NCBI GenBank assembly: GCA_949358305.1
Contig: OX442314.1
Span: forward strand, 45,888,581-45,952,580
DNA: 64,000 bases
Direction: 5' to 3'
Source of the DNA: Strigamia acuminata
Lineage: Eukaryota > Arthropoda > Chilopoda > Geophilomorpha > Linotaeniidae
The translations under genes and the position numbers were made by a program. This document shows positions 1 to 10,760 of the stretch, piece after piece (positions within the stretch are counted from its first letter, which is position 1; each line of letters opens with the position of its first letter). The notes beneath the pieces were generated by a model. That model did no database searches. It worked only from the letters and a program-made list of their open reading frames with translations, and had not been told where the DNA came from.

Positions 1-2
1 TC

Positions 3-2615
3 CCCGAACCCACCTGTTCAAAGGATATACAGAGGTTTCATGGTCTGTCCAATTTCTTTAGGAAGTTTATTCCTAATCATGCGGATATCGCTAGACCACT
101 CACCTCAGTCATGCATAAAAATGCTGCTTTTGTGTGGGGCAAGGAACAGAAAGAGGCATTTGCAAAAATCAAAGAGATTTTGTGCGATAAGAAACAAGTT
201 TTGCATATGCCCGATATGTCAAAACCTATGGTAGTAATGACTGACGCGTCCCATACAGGGCTCGGTGCAGTCCTCTGCCAGGATGTCGAAGTGTTCAACG
301 AAAAAACACAAAAAATGATGATGGTCCCAAAACCCGTTGCTTATGCGAGCCGAGTTTTACGAGGGGCTGAAGAACGTTATTCCACTCCCGAACTGGAATG
401 TTTGGCAGTTGTGTGGGCAGTTGATCGCTTCCGCCCATACTTGGAATACACGACGTTCACGCTGGAGTCGGATGCGCAAGCGTTAGGCTGGCTAATGAGA
501 ACGCCGGAACCATCCGGCCGATTTGGACGCTGGGCAGTGAAAATCCAGTGCGGAGCATTCAAGATTGTGTTCAGAAAAGGCGCCCTGAACCAGGTAGCCG
601 ACGCTCTATCAAGAGCGCCGTTATCTGCAATGGATACGCCTATTACCGATTACATTGAGCCGGTAGAAATTAACCAATTCTATCCTCTATGGACCGGTAA
701 TAAGAAGACTCAAGTCATTCCAGTAGAAGGACGACGTCACTTTCTAACAAATGTGAATGTTCGTTTTAACGATTTCTCCGAATTAAATGAAGAAAATTCA
801 AATAATTCTGGAGAAAAGGGGGAAGTGAATGAGAAAGGCAAAACGAAACATCAAACAACAGTATTTAGTGCATTAACCGATGTACTAAATCAAGTTCCCC
901 CAACCCGAGCCGAAATAATCGCAGAACAATTGTTGGATGATGATTGTAAAAAGATTATGGCCCACTTGAAGTTAAGTGAGGAAGACCAAGAATTAGAGAC
1001 AGATCTAGACTGGCTAAATACCATAGCTGGATACTGTTTGGATGAAAGTGGGGAGGACGGCAGTAAAATGCTCATTTTCTTCCGTCCCACCTTTGAAGAG
1101 GAGTTGAACGACTCCGGAAATGGATTTAAGGCCGTGATTCCTAAATCTCTTGTAAGAAGAGCTTTATTTGCCTGTCACGGCCACCCCCTTTGTGGACATG
1201 CAGGAATGAGCAAGACTCTGGAAAGAGCAAAGCTCATTTATTATTGGCCAAAGATGACTAGAGATACGCGCAACTATGTCCGTGGTTGCCCGCATTGCCA
1301 GCAGTACAAGCCGAGCCAACACAGAAAACATCGAGCGGCTTACACTCCGCACAACATGACGAACCCATGGGAAACCGTGAGTATCGACTTGATGGGCCCC
1401 AAGCCCGCTGGTCGATCGAAGTTACAATGGATATTAGTGATAATAGACCATTGCACCAAATGGGTTGAAGTATTCGCGTTGACAAAGGCCTCTAGCGAGA
1501 GCATTGTCAACAAGATGAGTGACGTTTTTCATCGTTGGGGTTACCCCAAAAAGATATTGTCGGATAATGGAAGACAATTCGTGTCTACTGTCTATAGTGA
1601 TTTTTGTAAAAAACATCACATAGACATGGCACATGTCAGCCCTTATCATGCCTCGGCTAACCCGACAGAAAGGGCTAACCGTGACTTGAAGATGATGCTG
1701 GCAATTTATTCTGATGTGCACTCTCACTGGCCACGATTCTTGAACGAATTCGCGTTTGCCACGAGAACGGCCATCTCGGATGCAACCGGATTCAGCCCGA
1801 TGATGCTGAACACGGGAAGAACGGTACCACTACCATTCGATCCACGTATGGTGGAACACGGGGTAAAGTTCGATAAGAACAAACCCGAAGAATACGTACA
1901 TGGCATTCTGGATGTGCTTAGAAGAGCACATCAAGAAATGCACCGGAAAATCCAGGAGAATTATGTCCGACATGACAAGATTCACCGCAACAAATATCAT
2001 ATTTGTCAGTATGCTGTTGGCGATCTAGTCTGGAAAGCTACACATATACTGTCAAATAAAGAAAAGGGAATCACCGCTGGTTTCGCCGAAAAGCGAGACG
2101 GCCCCTGGGAAATCACAGCAGTATTAAAAGGAGGCTCGTATTCATTACGAAAAGTTGCTGACGGATCAATTGAGAAATCAATTAATATCCAGGATTTGTC
2201 ACCTTATATCCCGTCATTTCCGGTTGAAGCTTGGTCGGAAAACCAAACTGAAGGCAGTGAAGGGATTCATCCAACCCCAAATTGGATGGACGAACACTTC
2301 CCTGTCTCGCAACAGACAGAAGAAGAGGTTGTCCCCATGGAAACGGAGGATACCGTCGAAAACGATATCCTCCAACCCCCGGACGAAGTCGTTGAGGGAG
2401 TTATCGAAAATAACGAACTTGAACATATAAAGAGAAGAAATAAAAAATTATTACGGGCTGAAAGACGTTCTAAACGAACTCCTAAGCCTAATCGACAATT
2501 TAGCGATGATTTCGTGCAAAAAATGCAAGAAATAAGTATTTCCGAAAAGAATATTTATTTCACGAAACATGCACACCTCTACTTTGAAGAGACGACTCAT
2601 CCATGCTATTTTTAA
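3..2615 (+). CDS. pol: Ty3/gypsy Pol, C-terminal part (RT connection, RNase H, integrase), truncated by left window edge
   Basis: The frame is open from base 3, so the gene enters from outside the window. It starts in the RT/RNase H connection (motif GLSNFFRKFIPN). RNase H follows (DASHTGLGAVL near 240-270, ending in NQVADALSR). The integrase HHCC zinc finger lies near 1177-1310 (HPLCGHAGM, CPHC). The integrase core shows Asp at 1386 (SIDLMGP), Asp at 1563 (SDNGRQF) and Glu at 1668 (NPTERAN), with one residue fewer between the last two than the usual D-35-E. A basic tail (RRNKKLLRAERRSKR) precedes the TAA stop at 2613-2615. The order RNase H then integrase identifies Ty3/gypsy rather than Ty1/copia. 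The product would copy and integrate the element. There is no internal stop, so this copy is young or selected. Its gag, protease and RT core lie left of the window. A second large ORF follows 1.2 kb downstream. Confidence 0.95.
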   Translation, partial: PEPTCSKDIQRFHGLSNFFRKFIPNHADIARPLTSVMHKNAAFVWGKEQKEAFAKIKEILCDKKQVLHMPDMSKPMVVMTDASHTGLGAVLCQDVEVFNEKTQKMMMVPKPVAYASRVLRGAEERYSTPELECLAVVWAVDRFRPYLEYTTFTLESDAQALGWLMRTPEPSGRFGRWAVKIQCGAFKIVFRKGALNQVADALSRAPLSAMDTPITDYIEPVEINQFYPLWTGNKKTQVIPVEGRRHFLTNVNVRFNDFSELNEENSNNSGEKGEVNEKGKTKHQTTVFSALTDVLNQVPPTRAEIIAEQLLDDDCKKIMAHLKLSEEDQELETDLDWLNTIAGYCLDESGEDGSKMLIFFRPTFEEELNDSGNGFKAVIPKSLVRRALFACHGHPLCGHAGMSKTLERAKLIYYWPKMTRDTRNYVRGCPHCQQYKPSQHRKHRAAYTPHNMTNPWETVSIDLMGPKPAGRSKLQWILVIIDHCTKWVEVFALTKASSESIVNKMSDVFHRWGYPKKILSDNGRQFVSTVYSDFCKKHHIDMAHVSPYHASANPTERANRDLKMMLAIYSDVHSHWPRFLNEFAFATRTAISDATGFSPMMLNTGRTVPLPFDPRMVEHGVKFDKNKPEEYVHGILDVLRRAHQEMHRKIQENYVRHDKIHRNKYHICQYAVGDLVWKATHILSNKEKGITAGFAEKRDGPWEITAVLKGGSYSLRKVADGSIEKSINIQDLSPYIPSFPVEAWSENQTEGSEGIHPTPNWMDEHFPVSQQTEEEVVPMETEDTVENDILQPPDEVVEGVIENNELEHIKRRNKKLLRAERRSKRTPKPNRQFSDDFVQKMQEISISEKNIYFTKHAHLYFEETTHPCYF

Positions 2616-3781
2616 AACAAGATAGTGTAAATGAGTCATCAACCAATCACAGAGCTCGGTCTAAAAAATAGACACCTGCTTTGAGGTTGACCTGTGAACT
2701 CACTCTCGTTAGTTCCACTACAGCTGACACATCGCTTAACAATTGGTCATCTCGTAAAGTTTTCTGTCAACGCGAAAAATCGGATAAATTGTGAGTGAAT
2801 TAATTTACACAAGTCTCAAAAAAGACAACTTTTATTCGGTTTTGTTTTAGTTAGGAAGTTTGCCCAAACTTCGTAGCTAAACCACGTGGGTTTAGGCCCG
2901 GAAAACTTCGTCTCGTCGAATTTATTCGACAGTCACCGACACCGGACGTTAATACGCGCTTGTTGGAACGAACAACGAGGTTTCGTAGTAAGTTAAATTT
3001 ATTTAACGATAAGTTTAACCTTATTCCTAAAGAATTAAGTCTCCAAACCACATTCTGTTAGGAAACTACGTCCGTCATTCAACGGTGCGAGCACAACTAC
3101 GTCAGCGGAAGAGATTTTCGTGATTTTCAACGAAGTTACGAACAAAAGATTCAACAATGAGTGGTAAAGTGTTATTTTTGTATGATAAAATATTCAAATA
3201 CACCGCCATTAACTCGAGAAGTTATCTAGAAAGATAAAACTCGCCAAGTCATGTCATAAAGTACAGGAAGTTCTCACTAGAGGGTGTTCGCCACCTTTCG
3301 AACACGTATTAGAAATCCAGTATCTGAATTATCGTCTTTTAATCGATTAAATTAAATTGTTAAATTTATTAGTCGGTTAAAGGATAATATTTATGATATT
3401 ACGGACCTTTCCGAAAAAGGAAAATACGTAAATTAAGATGTTCTATGTTCGATTTAAATATTTAAACTCAACCGTTTAAAAGTATTTGATTGTTCAGTGT
3501 TTCGCAATAATGACGGTCAGGATATTAGACAAAGTAATTCACCTTACTTCGCTAATTAGCATCTCAATGAGAATAATCGAGAAGAACGAATTGATATATT
3601 TACCTCAAAATAAATATATCAACGTTTAGGCGGTTTATTTGAATTGATGTATTTATTTTACGATGAATACATTAATTATCGGTGACTTGTTGGTATTTAT
3701 ATGTTTATGTCACGATAAATATATTAAGTATCGACAATTCATCTGGATTAGGTTATTTTTCGATAACTTTAATTCATTTGA
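2616..3781. repeat. Non-coding spacer between pol and third ORF, dense in perfect hairpins
   Basis: No gene is seen. The stretch holds at least ten short inverted repeats. Examples: 2915-2930 (GTCGAAT with ATTCGAC), 2992-3007 (GTTAAAT with ATTTAAC), 3222-3237 (TTATCT, loop AGAA, AGATAA), 3284-3305 (GTGTTCG with CGAACAC), 3461-3480 (TTTAAAC, loop TCAACC, GTTTAAA), 3532-3549 (AAGTAA, loop TTCACC, TTACTT), 3591-3622 (12-bp stem TTGATATATTTA) and 3642-3677 (12 bp with one G-T pair). A splice-acceptor-like TTTAG sits at 3796-3800, just before the next ORF. Confidence 0.75.
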
Positions 3782-3946
3782 TGTGATTTCTCGAATTTAG
3801 GAAAGGATCGAGGGCCACGTAGGTCACCTAATAAACGTCGCCACGTCCATTATGACCACTCGTCTACCTCAGGGGATTCAAGCCCCGAACGCGGAAAACC
3901 GTCCCGACACGTAGAAACTTCAAGGAACGATGGCACCCAAGCTGTT

Positions 3947-5740
3947 ATGGACTGGGCCAAGGCGCGAGGAAAGGAGCTGCCCGACTACTTGAGAAAGTTG
4001 TTGAAGTCAGCCGAGTCGGCAGGAAGCTCCTCTTCCAGAACGGAATGCGCTCAAGCAATCATGGATTGGGCCAAAGCAAGAAATAAGGAGTTGCCAGATT
4101 ACCTGAAGAAGTTGGTGAAGTCGTCCGAGTCGACAGGATCGTCTTCAAAGAAAAACACACTTCGTGTCACGGTAGAAGACGACACATGGAATCGACCGTC
4201 CACTTCTCATTCCTCGTCGCATTCACGGGAGCGGACCAATTACCAGGCCCGGAATAGCAGTCACCCTTATCGTCCTCATTTCCATTCCGAGAACGAACCG
4301 CCCCGACCGCTGGCGGAAAGGCCACGTGTAGTTTACCACTACCCCTCCCAAAGGTCAGAACCGGCTAAGATGAACACCAGCTCCAATTGGACGGAATATC
4401 GTTCAACGAAATCCCGCAGCCAACATGTGCCGAAAAGAGAGGACCCGAGGAAGGTTTTCAAACCCACTCCGGTTCAACCCACGCCTGCCCCTCCAAAGGA
4501 GAAGATGGACGCAGCCACGACCGCGATAGTAAAAGAGCTCAAGAAATCAGCCCCGCTAGTTGGAACCAAGAAAGAACGGCGAGAACAAGTGGAGCAAGCT
4601 GTCAACGTAATCCTGCCCAAATGTCGTATTCCATATGACGAGAGGACCGAAGTGACCTGTCCGTTCTGCAACGGGGGAGGTTGGGCCATTGGAATCATCC
4701 AGGGCAGCCACGCCATGTTATGTCCGAACTGTTCCGGTTGGAAGATACGGGAAAAAATTACACCCTGGAACGACAACGTTTTGCCGTTCACTGTGATGGG
4801 AATTGCGCAGCCGGGACCCCGCATATGGTCGACCTGCGACCCCTGCCAAGTCATCCACTCCCATCTAGGAGAGGTGATTTTGGTAGATCCACGATTTATC
4901 GTGGATAATCATCGACCCGGTGGATACGAAGTCACCACTTGGACTCAGGACGAGGTCCGCATGTTGGCAGAATTGAGTTTGAAAGCTAAAAAGGCCAACG
5001 AGGAGCAAGAGGCGAAGCAAGCAACACTGACCGCGACAACTCCCGTCACCGAGGTGAAAACACAATGCGAAGCAGGTGTGTCATCCAAGATTCCTACTCC
5101 CGCGGAATCCCCGATAGCAAGCTCAGAAGTGACAACGCCGCCACCAGGCCCACCAGCCAAGAAGTTACCAGCGTTGAAGTCCGTTGTGACGGCGTATCCG
5201 TTCATAGTTCCAGCAGGCATCACGAATGAACACGCGGCCGATTGCGAGATTGAACATTACACCCCCATCATCAGAGAAGCCGCCTTGGATATTTCTCGAC
5301 GGCTTAATCAGAAGCGCAACGTTTACTACAATTTGCCCATCTTAGTCATGAGATGGATTATGAATCCCTTGCGCAACGAGCCTTTTCCCGTATTGGAGCA
5401 CATATGGTCACGATTATTGGAGCGTGTAAGCCAACTTCCTGCCGCCATCCATATCCGCGCAGATTGGAGTGTCGAGCTGCCAACGGCCGAAGAAGTGTTC
5501 CACCAAGAACGCCACGCCAGGGACCCACCAATTGCTAGCTTGCGCCCGTTACCCGACGGATTCGCCGCCAAAATTGGTCGACCGAGCACTTCACGAAGGA
5601 TTTCCCCGAGTGTAGAAACTCCTTTGCCGAGAAGTTCGTCGGAAGACTCTTCGAAACTCGTCATTGATGAGAGCGCCGACCCTGAATCGAGCAAGAAAGA
5701 CGATGAAAAGGGAGATGGCCGCCAGAGCCCCGTCATTTAG
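3947..5740 (+). CDS. Third ORF of the left gypsy element: 597-aa protein with N-terminal duplication and CPxC zinc motifs, function unknown
   Basis: I do not recognise this protein. The first Met is at 3947, but the frame is open back to 3782. An acceptor-like TTTAG at 3796-3800 means the true start could come from a spliced exon, as for third ORFs of some gypsy elements. The N-terminus is a tandem duplication of about 38 residues (MDWAKARGKELPDYL, then MDWAKARNKELPDYL). A Ser/Pro/Arg-rich region follows, then a possible zinc ribbon with CPFC near residue 238, CPNC near 259 and CDPC near 298. The rest is Pro/Thr-rich with an acidic, Lys-rich tail. There is no signal peptide or membrane segment, so it does not look like an envelope protein. 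It could be an accessory Gag-like or nucleic-acid-binding protein of the element, or an unrelated neighbouring gene. Confidence 0.7.
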   Translation: MDWAKARGKELPDYLRKLLKSAESAGSSSSRTECAQAIMDWAKARNKELPDYLKKLVKSSESTGSSSKKNTLRVTVEDDTWNRPSTSHSSSHSRERTNYQARNSSHPYRPHFHSENEPPRPLAERPRVVYHYPSQRSEPAKMNTSSNWTEYRSTKSRSQHVPKREDPRKVFKPTPVQPTPAPPKEKMDAATTAIVKELKKSAPLVGTKKERREQVEQAVNVILPKCRIPYDERTEVTCPFCNGGGWAIGIIQGSHAMLCPNCSGWKIREKITPWNDNVLPFTVMGIAQPGPRIWSTCDPCQVIHSHLGEVILVDPRFIVDNHRPGGYEVTTWTQDEVRMLAELSLKAKKANEEQEAKQATLTATTPVTEVKTQCEAGVSSKIPTPAESPIASSEVTTPPPGPPAKKLPALKSVVTAYPFIVPAGITNEHAADCEIEHYTPIIREAALDISRRLNQKRNVYYNLPILVMRWIMNPLRNEPFPVLEHIWSRLLERVSQLPAAIHIRADWSVELPTAEEVFHQERHARDPPIASLRPLPDGFAAKIGRPSTSRRISPSVETPLPRSSSEDSSKLVIDESADPESSKKDDEKGDGRQSPVI

Positions 5741-6691
5741 AGGAAGGAGTTACACCCACGCATTACGTCGTGTCGGACGATATTCGTCTACGTTGTGTTT
5801 TTCTTTAGCCTGTCCGGGCGACCAAAAAACTAAACTTTTCCAAAAAAACTAATCTTTTCTGAGACAGCGTTTGTGTTTGTTTTCATCTAAAAAGAACTAA
5901 TTGTTAAAAAACTTTATTCCTTTTGATATTAACAACAATGATGGACAGCTATAAGAGTCAACATTTTAACCGAACTAATTTTGTGATAAAACTTTTTTCG
6001 TGTTGTTTCTACAAATCCTAACGGATACGTAATTTGAAGATTTTTTGGTTTTGTCAATTTTTATAAGTTGAACAAAATAATTTAACCCGTGATATTTTAT
6101 TTTTCCATTTTTTAACCAAAATGTTAACTAAAAATCAGTATACTTTTTATTTTTTGAATTTGAAACAATTTCAATTAATACAAGCCATTGTTCCAGATAT
6201 TTTGTGTGTGATAGTTTGTTTACTTTTCGGAAAAATTAACAATTTTTTGAAATGATAAATAAAACAATTTCTTTGAACATTTAATAATGATTGAAAGATT
6301 TATTCAGTACACTCAAGATGATGTCATGCGGCGATGATAATATATTTTGTATAAAACATATTATTAATTCGGCGCGGAGTAACCTGTGTTTATAAACTTT
6401 TAATGAGCTAGTCCAAGTTATTAATTAGTTTAGTAAAACGATAAATGTAATATGAGTTGAATAAACCCTCACTCGATGTTATATTTTGCCGACGATCCGT
6501 ATTTCTCACAAAATACGTAAAGTTGCTGATCCACGATGAACAGTGTCGTATATCGAGACGATTATAGGCGGAATCATGTGTAATTATTTTTGATAATTCC
6601 AGTGATTAAGGGGGACGTATGACGATCATGCAGTCGCTCATCGATATAGCGACAAATTACGCCAATAGATGGCGCTGACGACCAAAAGCGG
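5741..6691 (+). other. 3' untranslated stretch with polyadenylation signals and a polypurine tract
   Basis: AT-rich with no convincing ORF. AATAAA-type signals lie near 6258 and 6461. A purine run AAGGGGGA at 6608-6615 resembles the polypurine tract that precedes a 3' LTR. I could not define an LTR start because no second copy is in the window. Confidence 0.4.
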
Positions 6692-8158
6692 CAAATTCGA
6701 ATAGAATTTGTCACTTGACGTAAAACCACATAAAATACAACTTTTATGTGATTTTAAGGCAGAAAATCAACGTTATCTTATGTTTATGGCAATAAATATA
6801 GATATTAGGTTGTTTTGTGGTAACTCTGCAAAGTTACCCCAAAAACTAGGCCTAGGGGATTAAATCTCCCCCTCGCACCTGCTCCAAGCGTGGACCCCCG
6901 CGGATCAAGTTGAAGGACTTAATCCAAAAGTGTTCCTCGCTATCCAGTTCCTGTCCCGACCTAGCAGAGAGCTATGGTTTGTCTAGCTGACCACCTGGAC
7001 TGAAAATGTGTCCTGAGTATCCCATCACCTGGACCAGTGATTGGGGGGATTTGCAGGACCATTGCTCTCATTGGAGCAATGGCCAAGCTATTGTTTTCCC
7101 CGAGTATATACTTCCTCGCAACAGGAAGTAGCTCGCTCTTGACCAGATATTTGACTATATGTTTTCTTGAGCCCTTTCTACTACTCCGGTTGTCATGTTG
7201 ATTGCGCAGACACTTGCTTGTCTGTTGATTGCGCAGTCAATGCCCCTTATACTGCGGGCCTATGACAACCTACATACGGCGTACACTTGACGTGGAGATG
7301 GGTGATATGATGCCTCCATGTCCGGGTGCCCGATGACGGCTGTGTGGCCGTGAGGAGATCAGGTCGCGGCGATGAGTAGTAAGAATCCCGTCGGGCCGGA
7401 TATAATTCAACAAGTGTTCCACAAGGCCTGCCAGTTACAGTAAACCACGGCTGCCGAACAGCGTGTCGAAAATGTAACATTAGGGTTGAAATAACTAAAC
7501 TCGGAAAAGTTTAGTTAGATTAAATCCCCAGCTAGTTTATGTCACAACTCAGCATTGTGCATAAACATGGATACTTCTTCCAGAACTGTACAAAACTGAA
7601 GACTAGCTACATTAGCATTTACTTGCCAGTAAATGTGTAGCTAAATTGCCAACTTTACGTAAGCAGAATTATTACGAGTATTTACTGAAAAGTAATACTC
7701 TAATAAATGCATCCATTGCACGGAACCAGAAGTTATGATTGTAAACTCGCAACAGTTTACTTTCGTATGAAGAACCAATTTGACGTATCACACCAATTAT
7801 AAATGTCTTAAAACATTTATAAGAGGCCAATTGGTAAATGGCTCTCACAAGCCATTTAAACCAATAACCGCCCCAAGTTTGTGGCGATGCAGATACAGTC
7901 AACCGGACGTCCTCGGATACTAACCTTTTCATTACAGATTTGAACCAGACCCCGATGTACAACTAGGACCCAATAATCAACCGATTTAGACGACATCTTA
8001 CTGACCCGACGAAGCCGACTTGATATTATCATAGCGCCGTTTAGGCGACTGTATGTATAGTTTATCTACCCATTTATACGGCCAATTGTCGGCATAGTTA
8101 ATGTATAACTGTAGTTTATGCGAATTGATTAATATAATCACTTCACGGTGATTATATT
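6692..8158. repeat. Array of at least 14 perfect or near-perfect hairpins, mostly with six-base loops
   Basis: No gene is seen. Hairpins read directly: 6692-6710, 6727-6750 (CACATAAAA, loop TACAAC), 6819-6838 (GGTAACT, loop CTGCAA), 7059-7082 (CCATTGCTC, loop TCATTG), 7109-7130 (TACTTCCT, loop CGCAAC), 7207-7224 (CAGACA, loop CTTGCT), 7493-7516 (AACTAAACT, loop CGGAAA), 7535-7566 (GTTTATG, bulge T, CACAA), 7604-7643 (TAGCTACA, bulge TTAG, CATTTACT, loop TGCC), 7676-7700 (GAGTATT, bulge T, ACT, loop GAAA), 7741-7760 (GTAAACT, loop CGCAAC), 7797-7822 (TTATAAATGT, loop CTTAAA), 7836-7857 (AAATGGCT, loop CTCACA) and 8131-8158 (11 bp, loop TTCACG). Every stem has a different sequence, so this is not a tandem repeat. 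It follows a polypurine tract and may be the 3' LTR or UTR of the left element. Confidence 0.8.
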
Positions 8159-8618
8159 TATATATCAATAAATCATGTTATGTCTTGATAACCGCATGTG
8201 TCATTATTTTACCCAGTTCACACTTTAGGTTTGTTAACTTATCTCTCAACTACTAGAATTGATAGACTTGCTTGTTATGCCAAAATACACATTTTGAGCG
8301 GATAGCGTCATCGAAAGGTCATCGTCACAAATTCGTAATTAATCTTGAATGGGAACTTGTTGAAATGATCCATTTGTGTTAGTCACTTTAATTAAAAATT
8401 TACAAATTCAAAATTCAAAATTACGAATATTACGAGTATTGCATACGCAATATATTTATCCTAAAATTGCCTGGAAACACGTGCTATTTTTGTCCTGTCA
8501 CGAGGGTCAAAACGAGACGTATCTCTCGCGTTTGGTTGAACATGAAATTGAAAACGCACACGGAAAAACGCACCTTTACGAGATTTGGCATCAATTGCTA
8601 GGTGACTAATTTTTTCGA
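8159..8618. other. AT-rich spacer, no supported gene
   Basis: A 77-codon open frame at 8376-8609 shows no recognisable domain and is not counted as a gene. Confidence 0.5.
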
Positions 8619-8873
8619 ATTCCGCGGTTATTCAGTTTCAATTTATATTCAAAATATTATTTCCGCACTTATTCAGTTTCCAATTTCTGATGATTTTATT
8701 ACATGTTATTTTCAATTTCCGCGCTTATTCAGTTTGGATTTCTACATTCCGCACTAATTCAATTGTTGGTTTTGCAATTCCGCGCCAATTCATTCCGCGC
8801 TCAATCAAACAATAAAAAATGCTATTTCAAAATAAAAAATTTATTCCGCGCCAATTCATTCCGCGCTTATTAC
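8619..8873 (+). repeat. Degenerate short repeat with core TTCCGCGC(T/C)(T/A)ATTCA
   Basis: About eight copies of an ATTCCGCGC-type core followed by TTATTCA or CAATTCA recur at irregular spacing. The last two pairs of cores sit close together as ATTCCGCGCCAATTCATTCC. The GC-rich core stands out in an AT-rich setting. It may be a decayed minisatellite or a cluster of protein-binding sites. Confidence 0.6.
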
Positions 8874-10106
8874 GAATCCCCATTTATTTCCTATTTTGAG
8901 TGTATTGACCTGTTCCAAGTTTGTCCAAGGTTTTTACCCCACGTTGATCCTTTAATTAGTGGGGTTTTCCCTAACTTGTGAGCACCGTTTTCATTGGTGC
9001 TCTGAACATGTCATCTACATTCCTTTACCCATTTTGCTTTGTTTAAAATAGAATAAAATTAGTGTACTTTTTACCTTTCAAACGTGTGGTTGTGTGTGTT
9101 ATTTCTCTCTACAAATTGCCATTTTAGACTTCAAGAACTTCAAAGAACTGAATCATTTGTATCCAGGACTTTAGTATTTGTTTGCTAGATTTGAGTTAAG
9201 ATATTTTATTCAAATTTAACACTAGTCTTCTGCAAGGTCAGGACCCGCTAACACCTAAAGTGTATTTAGATTTAGATTTAGATTTAGATTTTTAATTTTT
9301 AATGCTAAATGCTATTAAAATTTATTTCATTCTTAGAATTAATTATTTAATTACCTCAAAGTATCCTTTTCATTAAGAGATAAAAACAAGTAAATATCTG
9401 TAATGCAGGGAAGCATTACATATAAGACTTCTAAACCCCTTCTACACTCTCCTGTATAGAAATACATCTGTCCGACTGTCCCTAAATAAAACACCAAAAT
9501 AAAAGAAAATAATGCGAAGTTTCCGGGTTCGAGAAATGCACAGACGGGTGACAGCACGTCGCCGGAGGGCGTTCGGACGTAAATTGTGCATTTTGATACG
9601 TCCGATAAACGTTTATGATCTGATATTCATTGTATTTTCTCATATTATTCGTTATTTATCAGTTTACCGTGTATTCTAGCATGAAGTATCATGCTTGTTC
9701 TAGTTTGGATACTTATTTCGATATATTTTCATTTTGTAATACCGATTATTAGCACTAGAGTGCATCTCATGTATGTTTTCTATAATCCAACATGGCGCCG
9801 CACACGGTTATGTGCTGGCTATTTTTCACTACTCAGAAATGGAACAATTATGTAAGATATTCTTTGTTTATTAAACCTTTTATTGTTTTAAGAGTTTGTT
9901 GTATTCTTTAGAACACCTTAAGTGTTGAGTTTGCCTAGTTTTAGCGCATATAAGCGAGGTTAATGTTTTTATAATATCACGTGGTGACGCCCATTTATTT
10001 TTGGCGCTGCCACATCCTTTGTATCACTTTCAACTTGATGTAACACAGTGTAGATGTGCTTAACTGCATTAAATCCAAACTATTCGTTTATTCACATTAT
10101 AACATC
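8874..10106. other. Intergenic: further hairpins, hexamer microsatellite, possible LTR-like end
   Basis: No gene. Hairpins include 8982-9004 (GAGCACC with GGTGCTC) and 9400-9419 (GTAATGC, loop AGGGAA, GCATTAC). A short ATTTAG microsatellite lies at about 9263-9291. Bases 9400-9480 recur in inverted, diverged form near 41530-41610. The stretch ending near 10105 (TTATAACA) could be an LTR-like end, but no partner copy or target-site duplication was found. Confidence 0.4.
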
Positions 10107-10760
10107 GACGTCCCGGCAGAAACTGTCGTGGCCGCCCGATAGCTTTCTTTCGTTTCGTGGTTGACCTGTGCGACATAACTCTTTAGTTAAGTTATTTGTG
10201 TTGCAGAGAACACCTATCATCGCACCGCAATGAATGACGAATTACGAACAGCTATTGATTGGCTTATTACGAGTCTACCTACACCAAATTTTGGTCTCAA
10301 GATTTATTGGAGCGCTGTTTATGAGGTCCTTACACCAACCGAAGTTGCATTTAAGACTTTGGCTTCCACATCGCGCATTTGAGATGCGTTAAATCTACTT
10401 ATTTGACCCTTTTATTAATATATTTTTAGGTGCCCCAGTTGCATGTGTTACTTCTATGCTGGAGAAAAATTATCTTTCTTTGGATATGACACTGAGAATG
10501 GGCCCATCGGTTCGTGCCCAAATTGGGACAGGTGTAACCTTGAGTTTACTTTTGTACATATTTTTTTTTAATATTTTTAATTTTAAATTTCAATTTTTTT
10601 ATATCAATTTTCTTTTTTTAGGATGTTAGAGGGCGTTTTTTCGGCCTTAATATTAACACGTATCATTTGTGTCGTCTGCTTGAAAGAGCAATTGTTGTTT
10701 GTTTTGTTTGGTTATCGACTATACGTGTCGAATGATTTATTTCCTTTGTAAAGGATAAAT
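10107..10760 (+). pseudogene. Zinc-ribbon gene relic, copy 1 (5' leader, exon 1, zinc exon)
   Basis: The family is unknown to me and is defined here by repetition. A leader starting GACGTCCCGGCAGAAACTGT recurs at 36999. Exon 1, from ATG 10230, encodes a 50-aa reading including LPTPNFGLKIYWSAVYE, which recurs near 40970-41035. After an acceptor (TTTTTAG) at 10423-10429, a zinc exon reads CPSCMCYFY ... GPIGSCPNWDRC, with a related exon near 41647. The reading stops at 10382, and the copy lacks about 95 bp present in the second copy, so it is probably a relic. A hairpin at 10731-10764 has a 9-bp outer stem, a TT bulge on its 5' side, and a 5-bp inner stem closed by loop TGTA. Confidence 0.55.

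Noticed and set aside
3947-5740. Retroviral-type envelope gene for the third ORF
   Set aside because: No signal peptide, membrane anchor, cleavage site or glycoprotein-like cysteine pattern. Position alone is not enough.
9583-10105. Solo LTR upstream of zinc-ribbon copy 1
   Set aside because: TG...CA-like ends can be chosen, but there is no target duplication and no second copy to support them.
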